Assembly (NCBI RefSeq): GCF_000247815.1
Contig: NC_021677.1
Location: forward strand, 40,774,417-40,838,416
Length of the DNA: 64,000 nt
Source of the DNA: Ficedula albicollis
Lineage: Eukaryota > Chordata > Aves > Passeriformes > Muscicapidae
Direction: 5' to 3'
Shown here: positions 35,701-49,990 of the stretch, in pieces
Layout: each line of letters begins with the position of its first letter
Numbering within the stretch: position 1 is the stretch's first letter
Notes under the pieces: model-generated
Databases searched by the model: none
Told to the model about the DNA's origin: nothing
Seen by the model: only the letters and a program-made list of their open reading frames with translations
Program-made: the position numbers and the translations under genes

Positions 35701-36409
35701 GAAAAGAAACAGCAACTGACAAGTCAGGTGAAGGAAAACAAGGTAGGGTGGGTGCTGCCTCTCTGTGGTGTTAGGTGGGTCAGAGAGGTGGCACTGTCGC
35801 TTAGCTGGGTAGTGCCGCTGAGCCCTATGGTTTTGCTAACTACTCTTAGGATGTTGTCTTTCCAGAGGAAAAGGAGACTTTCTGTCCTGAAATGCTTTAG
35901 GACCAACAGCCCTGGAGCATCCACTATCTGTGGCAGGTCCAGCATGGTCTCAGTTGTTCAAAGCTTTGCTTCCCCAGAACAGTTTGGCTGATGCAGCTGG
36001 GAAGAGGCCAATTTAGAGAGAAAGAGGAAAGAAACAAACACAAATCAGTTATCAGGAAGGACCCAGTCTGTCACCTGCTCCGTGATCCCCATCTGACATC
36101 AAAGTGCTAGAACGATGGGCACCAGGAGTGTACCTGTGCTTCAGGCAATATCCCTTCCTGATGTCCCATTGATGATAAGAAACCAAGCTGGGAAGAGGAG
36201 CCTTGGCTGACAGCCCTAGGCCCTTGTATGAGGGAGACAGCGTTGTGTAGGCATGAGGAGGCCAGACTGCGGGAGGGATGGGATGAGAAGGTTCTTGCCT
36301 CCCACGGGACAGTGGAGTGACCCTGCAGCTCTCCTTGCCCTCGTGCCTTTGCTGCCCCGGGGTGAGGCGGGCTTGATGGTGGGGAGCACTGGATACTCTC
36401 TCTGGTCCT
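32772..36409. other. Non-coding stretch, nothing recognised
   Basis: Several short frames (longest 217 codons on the - strand at 35062-35715, low complexity in part) with no recognisable domain. No repeat family identified. Confidence 0.45.
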
Positions 36410-38060
<1,651 letters not shown>

Positions 38061-41000
38061 GTTGCATTCTTTTGCACGCCCTGCTCCAGGAGGTACTTTT
38101 CTTTTTTCCATGGAAGGGAAATAGGTTTGAGAGCAAATTGGGGGAAAGGGAGAAATACCAGGGGAGCAAGAGCCACGTTTTGTTTCCATTTTCCTTTAAT
38201 GAAGGCCCTGTGGAGGTGTATTTGAAAACACAGGGTCTCCTATGCCTTCAAGGAGGGTGAGAACACTGTGCTGGCTGGTTCCAGGGCCATATGCAGCGTA
38301 TGGTGGCCAATGAAACGGGGCCTGGCTCGTTCTCTTGCTTGTCTTGGCAGCCTGCTCCATGGCTTGCATTACCAGCCCTGGAACACAACCACTGCCAAAC
38401 TGTGTGTGTGTGTGTGTGCTTGGACTCCAAGAGCTCAGCAGAAGCAAATGCTTCTGCAGCTCAGACCAGGGTTTTTAAGTTAGTTTTGAGAAAACTTGCA
38501 TTAAAAACTCCGTCTGGAGGCTCTTGATGGAGTCTGCCCTGGGAATTTGTTGGTAAAAGCTTGTGTGAGGGCATCTGTGAATGCCAGTCTTTGGAGTTCA
38601 GATTCTTAGTGTGATTCCTAGTGATGTAAAAATGCAGAAACCTGCCTATCTAGGGGATGAGTGGGTGGGTGCAGGAGCTGCCATCCACACCAGTACTGGG
38701 TCATGCAGCAATTGGTTGCTCCTGGTGTCTGGGGAATCAACAAAATCTGCTGAGTTAGTGTGCAGGTTATTGCCTCGGCTTCCTCACTGAGACACCTATG
38801 GATGGTTTCCCTGCATCTTCACAGTTGAGTATTTCCCTCCTTACAGGATGCAAAGGTCTCTGTGCTGCATTCCTTGTCAAGGAAGAGTAAATACTCCCTC
38901 GGACCTCCTGCCTCCTCCTCTCCTGTCCCTCTGAGCATTGTGCCCAACTGCTCAAGCATCACTGAGCATCTGCTCTGTGGTCTCCTTCCCTGTGCTAGCA
39001 TTTGCTACTTCAGCTGCATTGCCTGGGCCAGGTACTTGGCAGCACGCAATGTCTTGAATTTGAAGCTGTGAGAGGCTCTTTTCACTGCAGTGGCTGTTCG
39101 TAATGGGCCTGGCCCCAAGAGCAAGGGAGGCGAGGGACCCCTTGCCAGCATGTGTGTGTGTCCTGCAGTGCCAGTGCAGCAAGGAGGGGGCACTGCAAAC
39201 CTTATGCCATCTGTCTTTGGCTGCATTTCTCAGTTGCTTGGACTGTCCAGAGTATCAATCCAAACATTGCAGGCTATTTTAACATGCAGCCAGGGAGCTG
39301 AAGGCACATACGGGCCTCTCAGCTGAGCAGTGCTGTTGCAGACCAGCCAGAGCTGGCCTTTATATGGATTAGAGGTCTTTGTGGATGACCCTGGTATTCA
39401 GGGCATAATTTTGAGGAGTTTGTAGGGGGGGTAGGGGCTGTCATCTCTGAGGCCATCCTTGGCCCCTGAGGGCAGAGCTTTGTGCTGGAGCAGGATTGTC
39501 TTCTTGAAGAAGATTCTAGCCCTGACCACATGTGGTTATGGAAGGTCCTGGGTAATTTCAACAAGCCAGTTTTTAGGCTGCAGCTCAGACATTGTGGTTT
39601 TCTCAGACCAGGATATTCCTTCCTTCTCAAGTCCCTTTGAGCTGCTTCAGGTACAAATAGGATAGCTTTTGCCTTCCTGCTCTGTACTGCCATCCTGGTG
39701 GATGGCAACCAGTGGGTGGTACAGCCTCAAAAAATTAATTGCACTGTTAATACTGTGACAATTAATGGCTTTTTTTTTTGCAGTTATTGCAATTAACTAT
39801 CACAGTGAGGGAGCCTTGCTATGGTAAGTGCTGTACAAAACCCTGCTGTCACAGGTTGCTTGGAAGTCAATCGCTGCATTGCAGTGGTGGGAGCAGCTAA
39901 ACTAGAGCTTTTTGCTGCCCTGTGAGGGTACAGAGGGAAATGCTCAGGGAAGAAGGTCTGTGAGCTGACTGCTTTGCTAATGGCAAATGGAGATTATTTC
40001 TAAAGCTGAGCACTGGAGAGCCAGTATCCCCCCCCTCTCCTAAAAGGGACAAGAAGTTGAAGCATTAGACAGGCAGGTGTGGAGGCCTGATGGTGAGACT
40101 CAGTTGGACAAGGGGCTGCAAAATGGCATTTCTGCCGAGGAGATACTGTCTGCTGTGGGCTGCCCTATTTGCACAGTGTAGGAAGCTCTGAGCTTGCCTG
40201 ATGGAGAAGAGGAGGGAGGGCAGCAGGGCTCTCTGCATTCCTGTTTTTAGACAGCTTTTCATAGCCCTCTGTCTGTCAATGACTCGGATGTTCCTTCTGC
40301 CAGCTAGATGTGCAGGACTGAGCCAGAATGTTCCCACTCATGAAGCAGGTTTAGAATTCCATCTTCTGAAGAACAGCTCTTCATAGCTCCTTCCTCTGTT
40401 CAGCACTCTGTGAACTGGGGGTGAGAGGTTACGTGTGTGAGTGTTCACATACCCTACGACTCTTCTCCCACCACATGGGGCTGCCTGTGGGAGGAAAGGA
40501 ACAGCAGGAATGGCAGCTCAGAGTGTCTGTGGAAATGGTACAGATGTGTCTTTGGACCTGCAAACCTAGAACCTGGTTATAGAAGCTGTCTCTCCATTGT
40601 GGGATGGAAATGGAGTGTGGAGGTACTACAGTGGGTAGTGAGGTATTACAGTGCCCTGTGTTCTGAGGTGGTGTGCTCCACCTCAGTGCACTCAGTAGGC
40701 CACGCTGTGACCATGCCTTTAACTGGTCTTTAAACAAGGGGGAATGTCTGTGATGCCATAAAACAGTAAGTAAAGAGAGAGCATGCACGTTTTTATCCCA
40801 ATTGGTGTCACTGCAGCTTTTCAATATGTTATAGGTGGTGGGTTCCTGGGCATCAACAGGTGCAGCAACTGATGACTGAATACACCATGGCTGTTGTTAA
40901 AGATGGTTGCTCCATGTTTACCAGAGCTACTTCATGGGTATCTGAAAAGACTGGTTGCTCTCAAAGGGCTTGTCTGCCGCTGTGTTCTGATGTTTGGCAG

Positions 41001-42606
41001 ATAGCTTTGACAGTGATCACTGTGGTGCTTGGCACTGGCCCTGCAAGGTACTGCTCTTAACAGTGCTGAGCAGAAGCAGCTAACCAGAAGATATGACTAT
41101 AAGGTGCTACTCAAAATGAAATACATCTAGAGCAGATAGAATCCTGTGGCAATGGGAGAGTATCTTGTTTTGGACAGCAGAAGAAAGCCCTAATTGCATG
41201 GCAAGGTACTTGTGGCACTGGGAATATGGGGTAGTGTCTTTCTGCCTTCATCTGTTCCCACTGGGGCCTGGAAGTGGGATAAGGTCTGTAGGCTTCAGAC
41301 CATCAGCACTCTGCAGTCTTATCAGAAGATGGAAAAAAGCAAGTGGCTCAGAGCTTCAGAGAAGGAGTGATGCCAACTGCCCTGTCTTTGTTTAGGAAGT
41401 TACATTCTTGGGGCATGAGAAGCTGGGTATGTCAGGAAAGGGTTTTCATATAAATCATCCTTCTGCTCACAGAAGGAACTAGATAGATTCAGTGTATTAC
41501 ATAGAGACTGATGTAGCTTGATAGCCAGGAGCTAAAAAACAGTTTAAAAATGGCAATAAAGCCAGAGCAGAATCTTAAGGAACTAGAAATTGGTAGTGCT
41601 GCTTCTGATGTCCAAAGCAGAATTATTATTCCCTGTTGGCCAGGAGGAGATGAAAGGCCAGTTACTGTGACTTGGGTGCTCCAAGACAGTACATACAAAT
41701 GGCAATATTGTGCTAGGTGCTAGCACACTGATAAAGAGATCAGATTGCTTGTATGGTGGCTTAGAGACTTCAGCAGTGCGCTGATGTGTGGCAGCTGACA
41801 AGTAACCGCAGGCACCCAGGCTGAGCCTGCAGAGGGAATACCAGGCAAGCATGGCCTTTATTCTGCAGGCAGCATGGAGAAGGGCTGGTAGGACAGACTA
41901 TGCTGTAGTGCAGTGCTTAATATAGGCAAAAGAGAAACATACTGGTAGGTACAGTGTGTCAGAATCTGCTGGCTGGCAATATTAGATGCTAGACTGGCTC
42001 TCTGAGCATCAGAAGGCTACTTGGATCAAGCATTATAGATGTCAGCACATGTGAAACAGCTTATGTTGTAAGAAACTGTGATTGTATTATAGACAGCAAA
42101 ATTGAAAATAAGGCTGCAAATAGCCCTTACTCTCACCAAGGAAGCTGACACCAGAGATAAGGCAGTAACAGCAAGTTAAATGGAAGTGTGACTGTCAGAG
42201 CCTGCTTTGGGATGTCGTGGTCGTCTCTGCAGAATGATGCTCTTGATGCAGCAGTAGCAATCACATTGGGTTTATAAACAAACAGACAACACATCTGGGT
42301 AAGTGGGGATGCATAGGATGGTGGATACAAATTGGAGCAGTCTATGTGCAGAGAATTTAATGGATGATTTCAGTGAAGGTAGGCATTCCTGTGCCAGTTT
42401 TAGTCTGTGGGTAAGAATAGCAGTGAAGAGGTGGCAGGAGGGGTGTGAATACAGGCTAGCAACTGGAGTACAAACCCCCAGGGATACTGGGTTATATGAA
42501 TTATGCCTGTGCACATTAGATTTATGCTGTAACTGCTGAGCAAACACCAGCTTCTTAAAAAAAAAAACAAACCCAAAGCCAAACAAAGAGTACCCTGAAA
42601 ATGCAG
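38061..42606. other. Non-coding stretch, nothing recognised
   Basis: Contains a (TG)9 microsatellite at 38401-38418 and short frames without domains. If the 36.4-38 kb island is the JDP2 promoter, this is the first part of the 5' intron. Confidence 0.5.
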
Positions 42607-42876
42607 CAACCAAATCAGTATATGAAGAGAAAAAACCCCAACCCATAAAAAAAAAAAAAAGCCCAAGAACATAAAGATTAGAATTGCAAGAGAAAGAATA
42701 GAAGAATATGTGGGAACAGTGTCACTGAGGAAGCTGAGCATCAACCAAATCAGTATACGAAGAGAAAAAACCCCGACCCATAAAAAAAAAAAGCCCAAGA
42801 ACATAAAGATTAGAATTGCAAGAGAAAGAATAGAAGAATATGTGGGAACAGTGTCACTGAGGAAGCTGAGCAAATG
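42607..42876. repeat. Tandem duplication, about 135-bp unit, two copies
   Basis: caaccaaatcagtatatgaa at 42607 recurs as caaccaaatcagtatacgaa at 42742. Each copy contains an A tract (A14 in copy 1, A11 in copy 2), then gcccaagaacataaagatta and cactgaggaagctgagca. Confidence 0.93.
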
Positions 42877-43675
42877 TATGGGACAGAAACAACTTGGTAA
42901 ACCTTCTTCCCTGTAGGTTGTGGTTTCCAGAAGATAACAGACTCTGGCAATAGGAGGAAAACTAATAGTAATGGGTGCTGCCTTTAAGAAATGTTAAGTC
43001 AGCCAGTGTCACAGACTGCTGACCATAAGGATAGAATTGGGGAACAAAGCACACAAACACTTGAAACTGGTGGGAAAGATGCAGCAAAACCAAGGTGAGC
43101 AAAGAAGGCTACTACTGTCGGCTTTTTGGGTATGAGACTGCTGATAAAATCACTGAGTTGATTGAAGCCACTGGAAGAACAGTGCCAAAGCAAGGATGCA
43201 AAAGTTGCTGCAATTATCAGGAGGGTTTACAGACATTTCGGCAAGAGGTCAAGTCTTGTGTTACAGCATTTTAGCCAGAATAAGGGAGTGTAGAGGCAAA
43301 GCTAAGGAAATTTGAATCTTGACCTGTGAAATCATGTGTTGACCAGATTTTTGCTGCAAAGATAGTTGCTGAACAGAGCAGTGAATGGCATAAGCTACTC
43401 ACTCATCACTGAACTGGAGTTGTAAGAAAGCCTTCTCTGTTTCCTAATTCACTCTGGAGCATCTTGATGTCATGGCACAAAATTCTGAGTACTATTGCCG
43501 CAAAAGGCAGCGTTATGGTGAATGTAAACTCAAGAAGCTGGTGTCATGCTGATCCAATGTTCGTATGCAAGACTGTATCCCTTGCTGTGTTGCTGTTGGT
43601 TTCATTTTGTGGAAAAGCATAGCTGATACATGCATATACAAAGGAATTGTATGATACAAATGTAGGACACCAGAA
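42877..43675. other. Non-coding stretch, nothing recognised
   Basis: No gene or repeat family recognised. Confidence 0.5.
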
Positions 43676-43876
43676 AATCGGGTTTTACTGAAGACATGAC
43701 ATTTCCAAGCTTCTGTAAAGAGATGTTGAAAGAGAATCGGGGTTTACTGAAGACATGACATTTCCAAGCTTGTGTAAAGAGATGTTGAAAGACCACCTGG
43801 CTTTAAATCGGGTTTTACTGAAGACATGACATTTCCAAGCTTCTGTAAAGAGATGTTGAAAGACCACCTGGCTTTG
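43676..43876. repeat. Three-copy tandem repeat, 59/71/71 bp
   Basis: Copies begin at aatcgggttttactg (43676), aatcggggtttactg (43735) and aatcgggttttactg (43806). Each continues acatgacatttccaagcttc or a one-base variant and ends in gagatgttgaaaga. Copies 2 and 3 also share the tail ccacctggcttt, which copy 1 lacks. Confidence 0.93.
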
Positions 43877-45149
43877 AGGAAAAAAAGTCTGTGTTATTAA
43901 TCAGTTCTGAAAAGAAAAAAGCCTAATAAGAATCCCAACTAAAGCACTGTGTTAGAAAGTGAAGGAATACAGAGGTGAGTTGGTTCATGTGCCTTAGAAA
44001 TAGCAAATACTGCAAGGGAATATCCAGAAAGGAAATAAGAATTGGCAAGGCACCAGCTGTATTCACCCCATCCAGCAAGATGTGGCTGTTGAAGAGCTGC
44101 AACTTCAAGGTCATGCCCATATCCTGAACTTTGAAGTCCTGCCTACTGTGTGAATGTGGTACAAATGTGCTGGAGCTGTAGGTAAGCACGTCCATGTCTG
44201 CCAGGGTAACGGCTTTAGGAGGAAGATTGAAGTATTAGATGGAATATGTAAAAAAAGCCAGACTATGGAATTCTAAGTACAACTTACCTCTGGAGCTCAC
44301 CAGAAAAGAATGGGAAAGTATCTGGGACTTGAGAGGAAAAAAAAAGTTGTGCTTATATTAGGAAGAAGCAAAGGAATGGAACAAACTTGGAGTTTGAGTC
44401 CCTCCAGCCAGTGGGAGTGGCAGTGCCTGGGGTTGAGGGCCCTCAAGTACTGGGGAGGTGATCTGTTACTGCACCCCTGCAATGCAGAGAGGGATGGCAC
44501 CTTTCCTTTCCATTTCCATGGTTATAGCCCTGATGGGAATGGTGTAACGTGCCTCTCCAAGGCCTAATTCAGCTTCACTCTTGGCAGTTCTCAATGTGCT
44601 CCTGAGCTTTCTGACCCCTGAGTAATCTCTCACTTGTAGAAGACACTTTTCCCCCTTTCCACCTAGTTCTCAGCAGGCTTATGGTTTTTCCAGAAGGCTT
44701 CTGGCACTTTGGTTTGATCAGCTTAAAAAACTAGTTTACACTGATGTGGTTGTGATGTGGGCTTTGGCACTGTACTTCCAGGATCCAGGATAAATTTTTA
44801 GAGATATTGGACACTGGGCCAGCCCCTTCACTCTGACCTGTATTGTGTGTTACACTGGTATAGAGGCTATTTCAAGGTGTATTAAGCTACCAGAGCAAAG
44901 ATGCAGAAGGAGATGTGCTGGAGAAAACACAGTATTTTCTCAAATCTTCAGCCACTTGTCCCCAGGGAGCTGTGCCAGGCTCAGGACTGCATGGGGGAGG
45001 GTGCTGGGTGGTCAGGCTGTCCCACAGTCTGAAGAATAGATTTTTTCCTTGCTCCTTATTTCATAAATTGCAGTGATTCTATACTCAGTCTGCCTGAGCA
45101 CCTGGACTGTCTAGCCTGGGTGCTGTCAACTACATGTCATGATGAAATG
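43877..45149. other. Non-coding stretch, nothing recognised
   Basis: No exon or repeat recognised. Confidence 0.5.
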
Positions 45150-45716
45150 GTGAAATTAAGCACAGTGTTGCCAGCCAGTCAAGGGAGGGGATTATCATGC
45201 TCTGCTTCACACCTGTGTGGCCTCACTTTGAATGCTGTGGGCAGTTTTGGGACCTCAATAGAGGAAAGAGATTAAGCCATTAAAGACCATCCAAAGGGAG
45301 ATCATGAGAATGGTGAAGGGCCTGGTTGGGAAACCACATGAGGAGTGGCTGAGGTCCCTTGGTCTGTTCAGCCTGGAGGCTGAGGGAAGACCTCACTGCA
45401 GTCTACAACTTCCTTGTGGGGGAAGAGAAGGGGCAGGCACTCTTGTGACCAGTGACAGGATTCAAGGAAATGGCATGAAGCGGAGCCAGGGGAGGTTTAG
45501 ATTGGATATCAGAAAAAGGTTTTTCATCCAGAGGGTGTTTAGACACTAGAACAGGCTCCCCAGGGAAGTGGTCACAGAACCAAGCCTGACAGAGTTCAGT
45601 AAGTGTCTGGACAGCAGTCTAAGGCATATGGTTTGACTCTTGGGCTATCCTATGCAGGGTCAGGAGCTGGGCTTGATGACACTGATGGGTCCCTCCAACT
45701 CAGCATATTCATGAAT
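45150..45716 (+). mobile_element. CR1 LINE 3' region
   Basis: Long recognisable CR1 segment: gttgccagccagtcaaggga, tgtggcctcactttgaatgc, gagaatggtgaagggcctgg, gaggagtggctgaggtccct, ggtctgttcagcctggaggc, ggggaggtttagattggata, aacaggctccccagggaagt, ggtccctccaactcagcata, ending ttcatgaataaat. Translation gives GLFSLE and FRLDIRKRFFIQRV, typical of the CR1 C-terminal region, but with stops and frameshifts. 5'-truncated, inactive. Confidence 0.92.
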
Positions 45717-47214
45717 AAATTAAAACCAAGTCCTCCAAGTCCAGAATGGATTTTGGCATCCAGTGCTGGGATCAAGTAAATTCTCATCTTGAAGCCTGTG
45801 AAAGTGTGGGTCAGGGCTCCAAATTATCTGTAAGAGACTGCAAGTGGATGCTCATATACTTTTGCTACTGATTGTTTTTCTATTATATTTTTTAAATTTT
45901 GATGTAAGCTGTTCAAGCTGGAAATGGATATCTGTGGGATTGCTGGTGAGGGGTGTGCAGGAGCTGGGCTGGGCTCTGCTACTGTTGGCAGATGTCTTCC
46001 CCAGTGCCACAGAATGTCACCTTGGTGGCAGTGTCAGGGAAGTGGCCAGCTCTGCACTGTATACATCTATCCCAAAAAGGTGGGCTGAATTTAACTCCAT
46101 ACAGCTCTGTCTTGTGGCAGGGGGTCCTGGGAAGAACCTCTAGATTCCCTCCCCTTTGTCATGTCACCTCATTGACCCAGTGCCTTCCTGCTGGAGAGGG
46201 ACATCTCTGAGGAAGGTGGTAGGGATTTAGTCACACTGCAGCCTAAGGGTGTGATGGTGCTTGTTTCTGGAGGGGTGAAGCATCTTAGCCATGTGTAGGC
46301 CTGAAAGGAAGGGGAGGGAGGTGGTGTACAGCTTCAGAGCCCAGCTGCATTGGGCATCTCTGGACAACTTACAAGATGTTGGTGCAGATTGCGGTACAAG
46401 ATGTCAGTACAAGATTCCATTGCAGATGTGGAATTGCAGTTTTCTAGTTTAGAGGTCTCTGGGGAAGAATGAATACTTTGCATCAGTTTAGGTCCTTTCA
46501 ATCTCAAGGAGTTGACCTGTAGTCTTTTCTGAGGTCAAGTATCGTTACCAAGTATTTTCTCTTTCTTTTCTGTCACCAAATGGGAAGGAGTTCATTTCAT
46601 CAGATAGTATCACTTCTCTTGAGAAGTTACTTGTCTGTCTTTCCTGTCTTCTCTTCAGGCTTTAATGACCTTATGCAGCTCACCTCCTCCCTGCCCAGCT
46701 TCCTCTCCCCACAGCAGTGCTCCCAGCACTGCTGAGCACTGGCTTGTTTTCCCCTTTCTGGTCTCCTAAAGGATGACTGGAACAGAGGACTTGATTCCTG
46801 GTTGCCACCTCTTTATGGTTTCTGTCCTGCTGCACCTGGTTTTCCTGCTCTTTCTCAAGTCTTCTTGGTCACAGCTGAGCAAACCCTGCCAGGGGACATC
46901 TCATGCTGACACCTGTACCTCTTCATTGGCAGATGAGACTGTATGACAGCTCAAAGCTCATTGCAGCTTGTAGGCACTGTCTGCTGCAAACCATTCTGTC
47001 TGTCACAGCAACAGAGCTTGCACAGCACCCGTGCTGGATACTGTGGAGCTTGCATTAGCCTCTCTGCCCTTGACTAGTCTCTATGCTTGTTTTTCCTTCC
47101 CTTCTGCTGCTTATCTCTGGTTCCTTCACATTTACAAATATATTAAATAATCTCTTGGGGAAAGAGATGTGCCAGTGCCAAGAAATCCTTAACTTCTCTG
47201 TTTGTCATGATTAA
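45717..47214. other. Non-coding stretch, nothing recognised
   Basis: No exon or repeat family recognised. Confidence 0.5.
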
Positions 47215-47312
47215 CGCTGTTCAGCCTGATTCCACCAGAGCAGGGCAGCTGGACCAGGCAATCTCCAGAGACCCCTCTCAGCCTCAACTGTCCTGTGATT
47301 CTGTGATCCAGC
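47215..47312 (+). mobile_element. CR1 LINE 3' terminal fragment
   Basis: ggaccaggcaatctccagag, acccctctcagcctcaactg and tcctgtgattctgtgatcc match the final part and terminal octamer-like repeat (attctgtg) of CR1 elements. Confidence 0.8.
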
Positions 47313-47457
47313 AGTTCTATCTCACATGCAGCTTTACTCAAGTTTTCAGCCTGGCACTGGCATAGATTTGTCACCCTGGGATGGCAAGTGCTGAGCAGTT
47401 GTGGCAGCTTGCTTGGCTGTGTGTGTGTGTGTGGGTTTGCACGAGTTGTACTCCCTG

Positions 47458-48189
47458 GGCCAAAAGTCTGTGTTGCCTGTTACCTGGTCTCTCAGCAGAT
47501 GAGATTGGATGCTTTGGAAAGAGCAGAGCAAATGCATATTATCTCTCATTTAATGTTCCTCCTTTCTCTGACACTTGGTGCTGTGAGAGCCTCCGTGGGT
47601 TTCTCCAGCTGTTGAATCCTGCTTTTTGACTGGCTGTTGTGGTTGGAGGAAACTGCACAGTGAGGTTTTGGGTCCATTCCTGTGTCTATTTCTCTCTTAG
47701 CATTGCTGCTCTTTATCCCTGCTGTGTTGGTGCCTCCTGTGTAGGGGCAGGATGGGGTGGATGGGGCCAAAAGTCTGTGTTGCCTGTTACCTGGTCTCTC
47801 AGCAGATGAGATTGGATGCTTTGGAAAGAGCAGAGCAAATGCATATTATCTCTCATTTAATGTTCCTCCTTTCTCTGACACTTGGTGCTGTGAGAGCCTC
47901 CGTGGGTTTCTCCAGCTGTTGAATCCTGCTTTTTGACTGGCTGTTGTGGTTGGAGGAAACTGCACAGTGAGGTTTTGGGTCCATTCCTTTGTCTATTTCT
48001 CTCTTGGCACTGCTGCTCTTTATCCCTGCTGTGTTGGTGCCTGTGTCTATTTCTCTCTTAGCATTGCTGCTCTTTATCCCTGCTGTGTTGGTGCCTCCTG
48101 TGTAGGGGCAGGATGGGGTGGATGCCTGGAGGCTCCTACGGTTCCTGTGTAGGGGCAGAATGGGGTGGATGCCTGGAGGCTCCTACGGT
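47458..48189. repeat. Nested tandem duplication array (306-, 54- and 47-bp units)
   Basis: A 306-bp unit starts at 47458 and again at 47764 (gggccaaaagtctgtgttgc). Within the second copy a 54-bp sub-unit is doubled (tgtctatttctctcttggca at 47990; tgtctatttctctcttagca at 48044). At the end a 47-bp unit is doubled (tcctgtgtaggggcaggatg at 48096; tcctgtgtaggggcagaatg at 48143). Identity between copies is very high. Shows repeated, stepwise duplication just upstream of the duplicated JDP2 exon. A short tg microsatellite lies near 47418-47433. Confidence 0.94.
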
Positions 48190-48880
48190 GTGCTAGGACT
48201 TCTCTGGACAGGCAGAACAAGGAGAGCAGGGGCAAATGGCTGCTGCGTGGACAGAAGTTGACTCTGAATGTTGTAAATAGGTAACTTGTGATTGTCCCAG
48301 GCCAGTTACACAGCAGGGATGCATCTGCATTGCAGCCAGCAACCATCTGCTCCCATGGCTTTTGGACTAATGTAACAGCTCCAGCTCTATAGACTTATCA
48401 CTTTAGGTTTAATTTTATTCTCATTGCTGCTTGTTCTTCATACTTATTGATAACTCCCTTTTTCCTCCCTGTAAGTGACTTGCTGAAGTTTGCCCTGACC
48501 CTATTCTCACTTTTTTTCTTTCATGATAGAAGAGGACTTTTGAACCTTGCACCATTTCCCTTCCCCTCCAGTCTTTGTTTCCTCATGTCTGTGCTGAGAG
48601 ATGTTTATACAGTGGTGGGTTTTTTCTTGCAGTTTTATCCATGGTCTTTGTGTGCTGTGTCCCGGCCCTGAGCAGTGGCTGAGCCTGCCCAGGGGAAATC
48701 CAGCCTAGGGCATTTTATGGTTCTCTTTGTGCCACTTTCTCCTTGTACTAATAATTCACTCGTTAATTAATAAAAACTCAGTTAAAAGCAAACCTTGATC
48801 TGCTGTATTCCAGAGAAAGGTGTCCATGGCATCACTGTCATTGCAGCCAGCTCCTGTTCTTCTGGTGCTTTGTCTCTCAG
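48190..48880. other. Non-coding stretch (JDP2 upstream intron or 5' flank)
   Basis: AT-rich near 48750-48790 with an AATAAA at 48769-48774 of unknown meaning. No exon recognised. Confidence 0.5.
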
Positions 48881-49141
48881 GTCTCTTCCCTTCCTGACCT
48901 ACACCCCAGTAACCTATTCTTCCTGACAGGATTCATATAATTTGGTTTCTATCGTACAGATTGTGCTTATTCTCTGCCTTTGCCCTTCCTGGGGGAGAAC
49001 ATCTGCCTTCCTTGATTCATTCCCCTGTAGGTGATGGCACCGTAGCATGAGTTTGTCTTGTGCTGTGTCACGGGGCCCTGTAGCTGGGTTGTAACGGGAT
49101 GTCTCTGTGCCCCTGCAGCCTGGGAAGCTGTTTTCCCTGCT

Positions 49142-49342
49142 ATGATGCCAGGGCAGATCCCCGACCCGTCCCTGACGGCCGGCGCGCTGCCGGGGCTGGG
49201 CCCCCTGACGGGACTGCCTGGCTCAGCCCTGACCGCCGAGGAGCTCAAGTGCGCTGACATCCGCAACATCGGGGCCATGATCTCGCCACTCCAGTTCCTG
49301 GAGGTGAAGCTTGGCAAGAGACCCCAGCCTGTCAAGAGCGAG
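49142..49342 (+). CDS. JDP2: JDP2 first coding exon, copy 1 (residues 1-67)
   Basis: Encodes the N-terminal 67 residues of Jun dimerization protein 2, a nuclear bZIP protein that dimerises with Jun and ATF2-type partners, binds TRE/CRE sites and represses AP-1 transcription, also by histone-level effects. The translation starts MMPGQIPDPS and ends LGKRPQPVKSE, closely matching the vertebrate protein. The exon opens after ccctgcag (begins 49119, leaving 23 untranslated bases) and ends at the donor gag|gtgagt, phase 0. VKSE at 64-67 fits the SUMO consensus; Lys65 is the reported SUMO site in mammalian JDP2. The first of two adjacent Met codons is taken as start, as in the family; the frame is open upstream within the exon. 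An identical copy lies 648 bp downstream, and which one is spliced in vivo cannot be told. Confidence 0.95.
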
Positions 49343-49789
49343 GTGAGTATTGGGGGCTGCTGGCTGCAGTGGCCATGTCTGCACTAGCCTGGGTTTCCCT
49401 CCTGTCACAGCAGGGTGGCCAGCAGTGTGTTTTATAAGCTCCCTGTTTGGTGCTGTGCATGCATATTGGCAGCTGCTCCACCAGCTGCCTCTTCTCCCCG
49501 CTTGAGTTTGTGTCTCTGTGTGTCAGGCGTCTCTTCCCTTCCTGACCTACACCCCAGTAACCTATTCTTCCTGACAGGATTCATATAATTTGGTTTTTAT
49601 CATACAGATTGTGCTTATTCTCTGCCTTTGCCCTTCCTGGGGGAGAACATCTGCCTTCCTTGATTCATTCCCTTGTAGGTGATGGCACCGTAGCATGAGT
49701 TTGTCTTGTGCTGTGTCACGGGGCCCTGTAGCTGGGTTGTAACGGGATGTCTCTGTGCCCCTGCAGCCTGGGAAGCTGTTTTCCCTGCT

Positions 49790-49990
49790 ATGATGCCAGG
49801 GCAGATCCCCGACCCGTCCCTGACGGCCGGCGCGCTGCCGGGGCTGGGCCCCCTGACGGGACTGCCTGGCTCAGCCCTGACCGCCGAGGAGCTCAAGTGC
49901 GCTGACATCCGCAACATCGGGGCCATGATCTCGCCACTCCAGTTCCTGGAGGTGAAGCTTGGCAAGAGACCCCAGCCTGTCAAGAGCGAG
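49790..49990 (+). CDS. JDP2: JDP2 first coding exon, copy 2 (residues 1-67, duplicate)
   Basis: Second copy of the first coding exon, inside the 648-bp duplication, with the same 67-residue translation and the same acceptor (exon begins 49767) and donor (gag|gtgagt). It is the copy adjacent to the next exon at 54013. The exon is 224 nt long, so joining copy 1 directly to copy 2 shifts frame: after SE the reading becomes PGKLFSLL and then a TGA formed across the copy-2 start codons. Hence a functional mRNA should contain only one of them. Mutually exclusive use, constant skipping of one, or a false duplication of alleles are all possible. Confidence 0.9.

Noticed and set aside
43676..43876. 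Three-copy repeat as a CRISPR-like array
   Set aside because: Copies are directly adjacent without spacers, only three, in vertebrate DNA.
47946..48152. Frame with an 18-residue repeat (VYFSL...YPCCVGA, twice)
   Set aside because: The repeat simply reflects the 54-bp tandem duplication, which happens to be a multiple of three; no other coding evidence.
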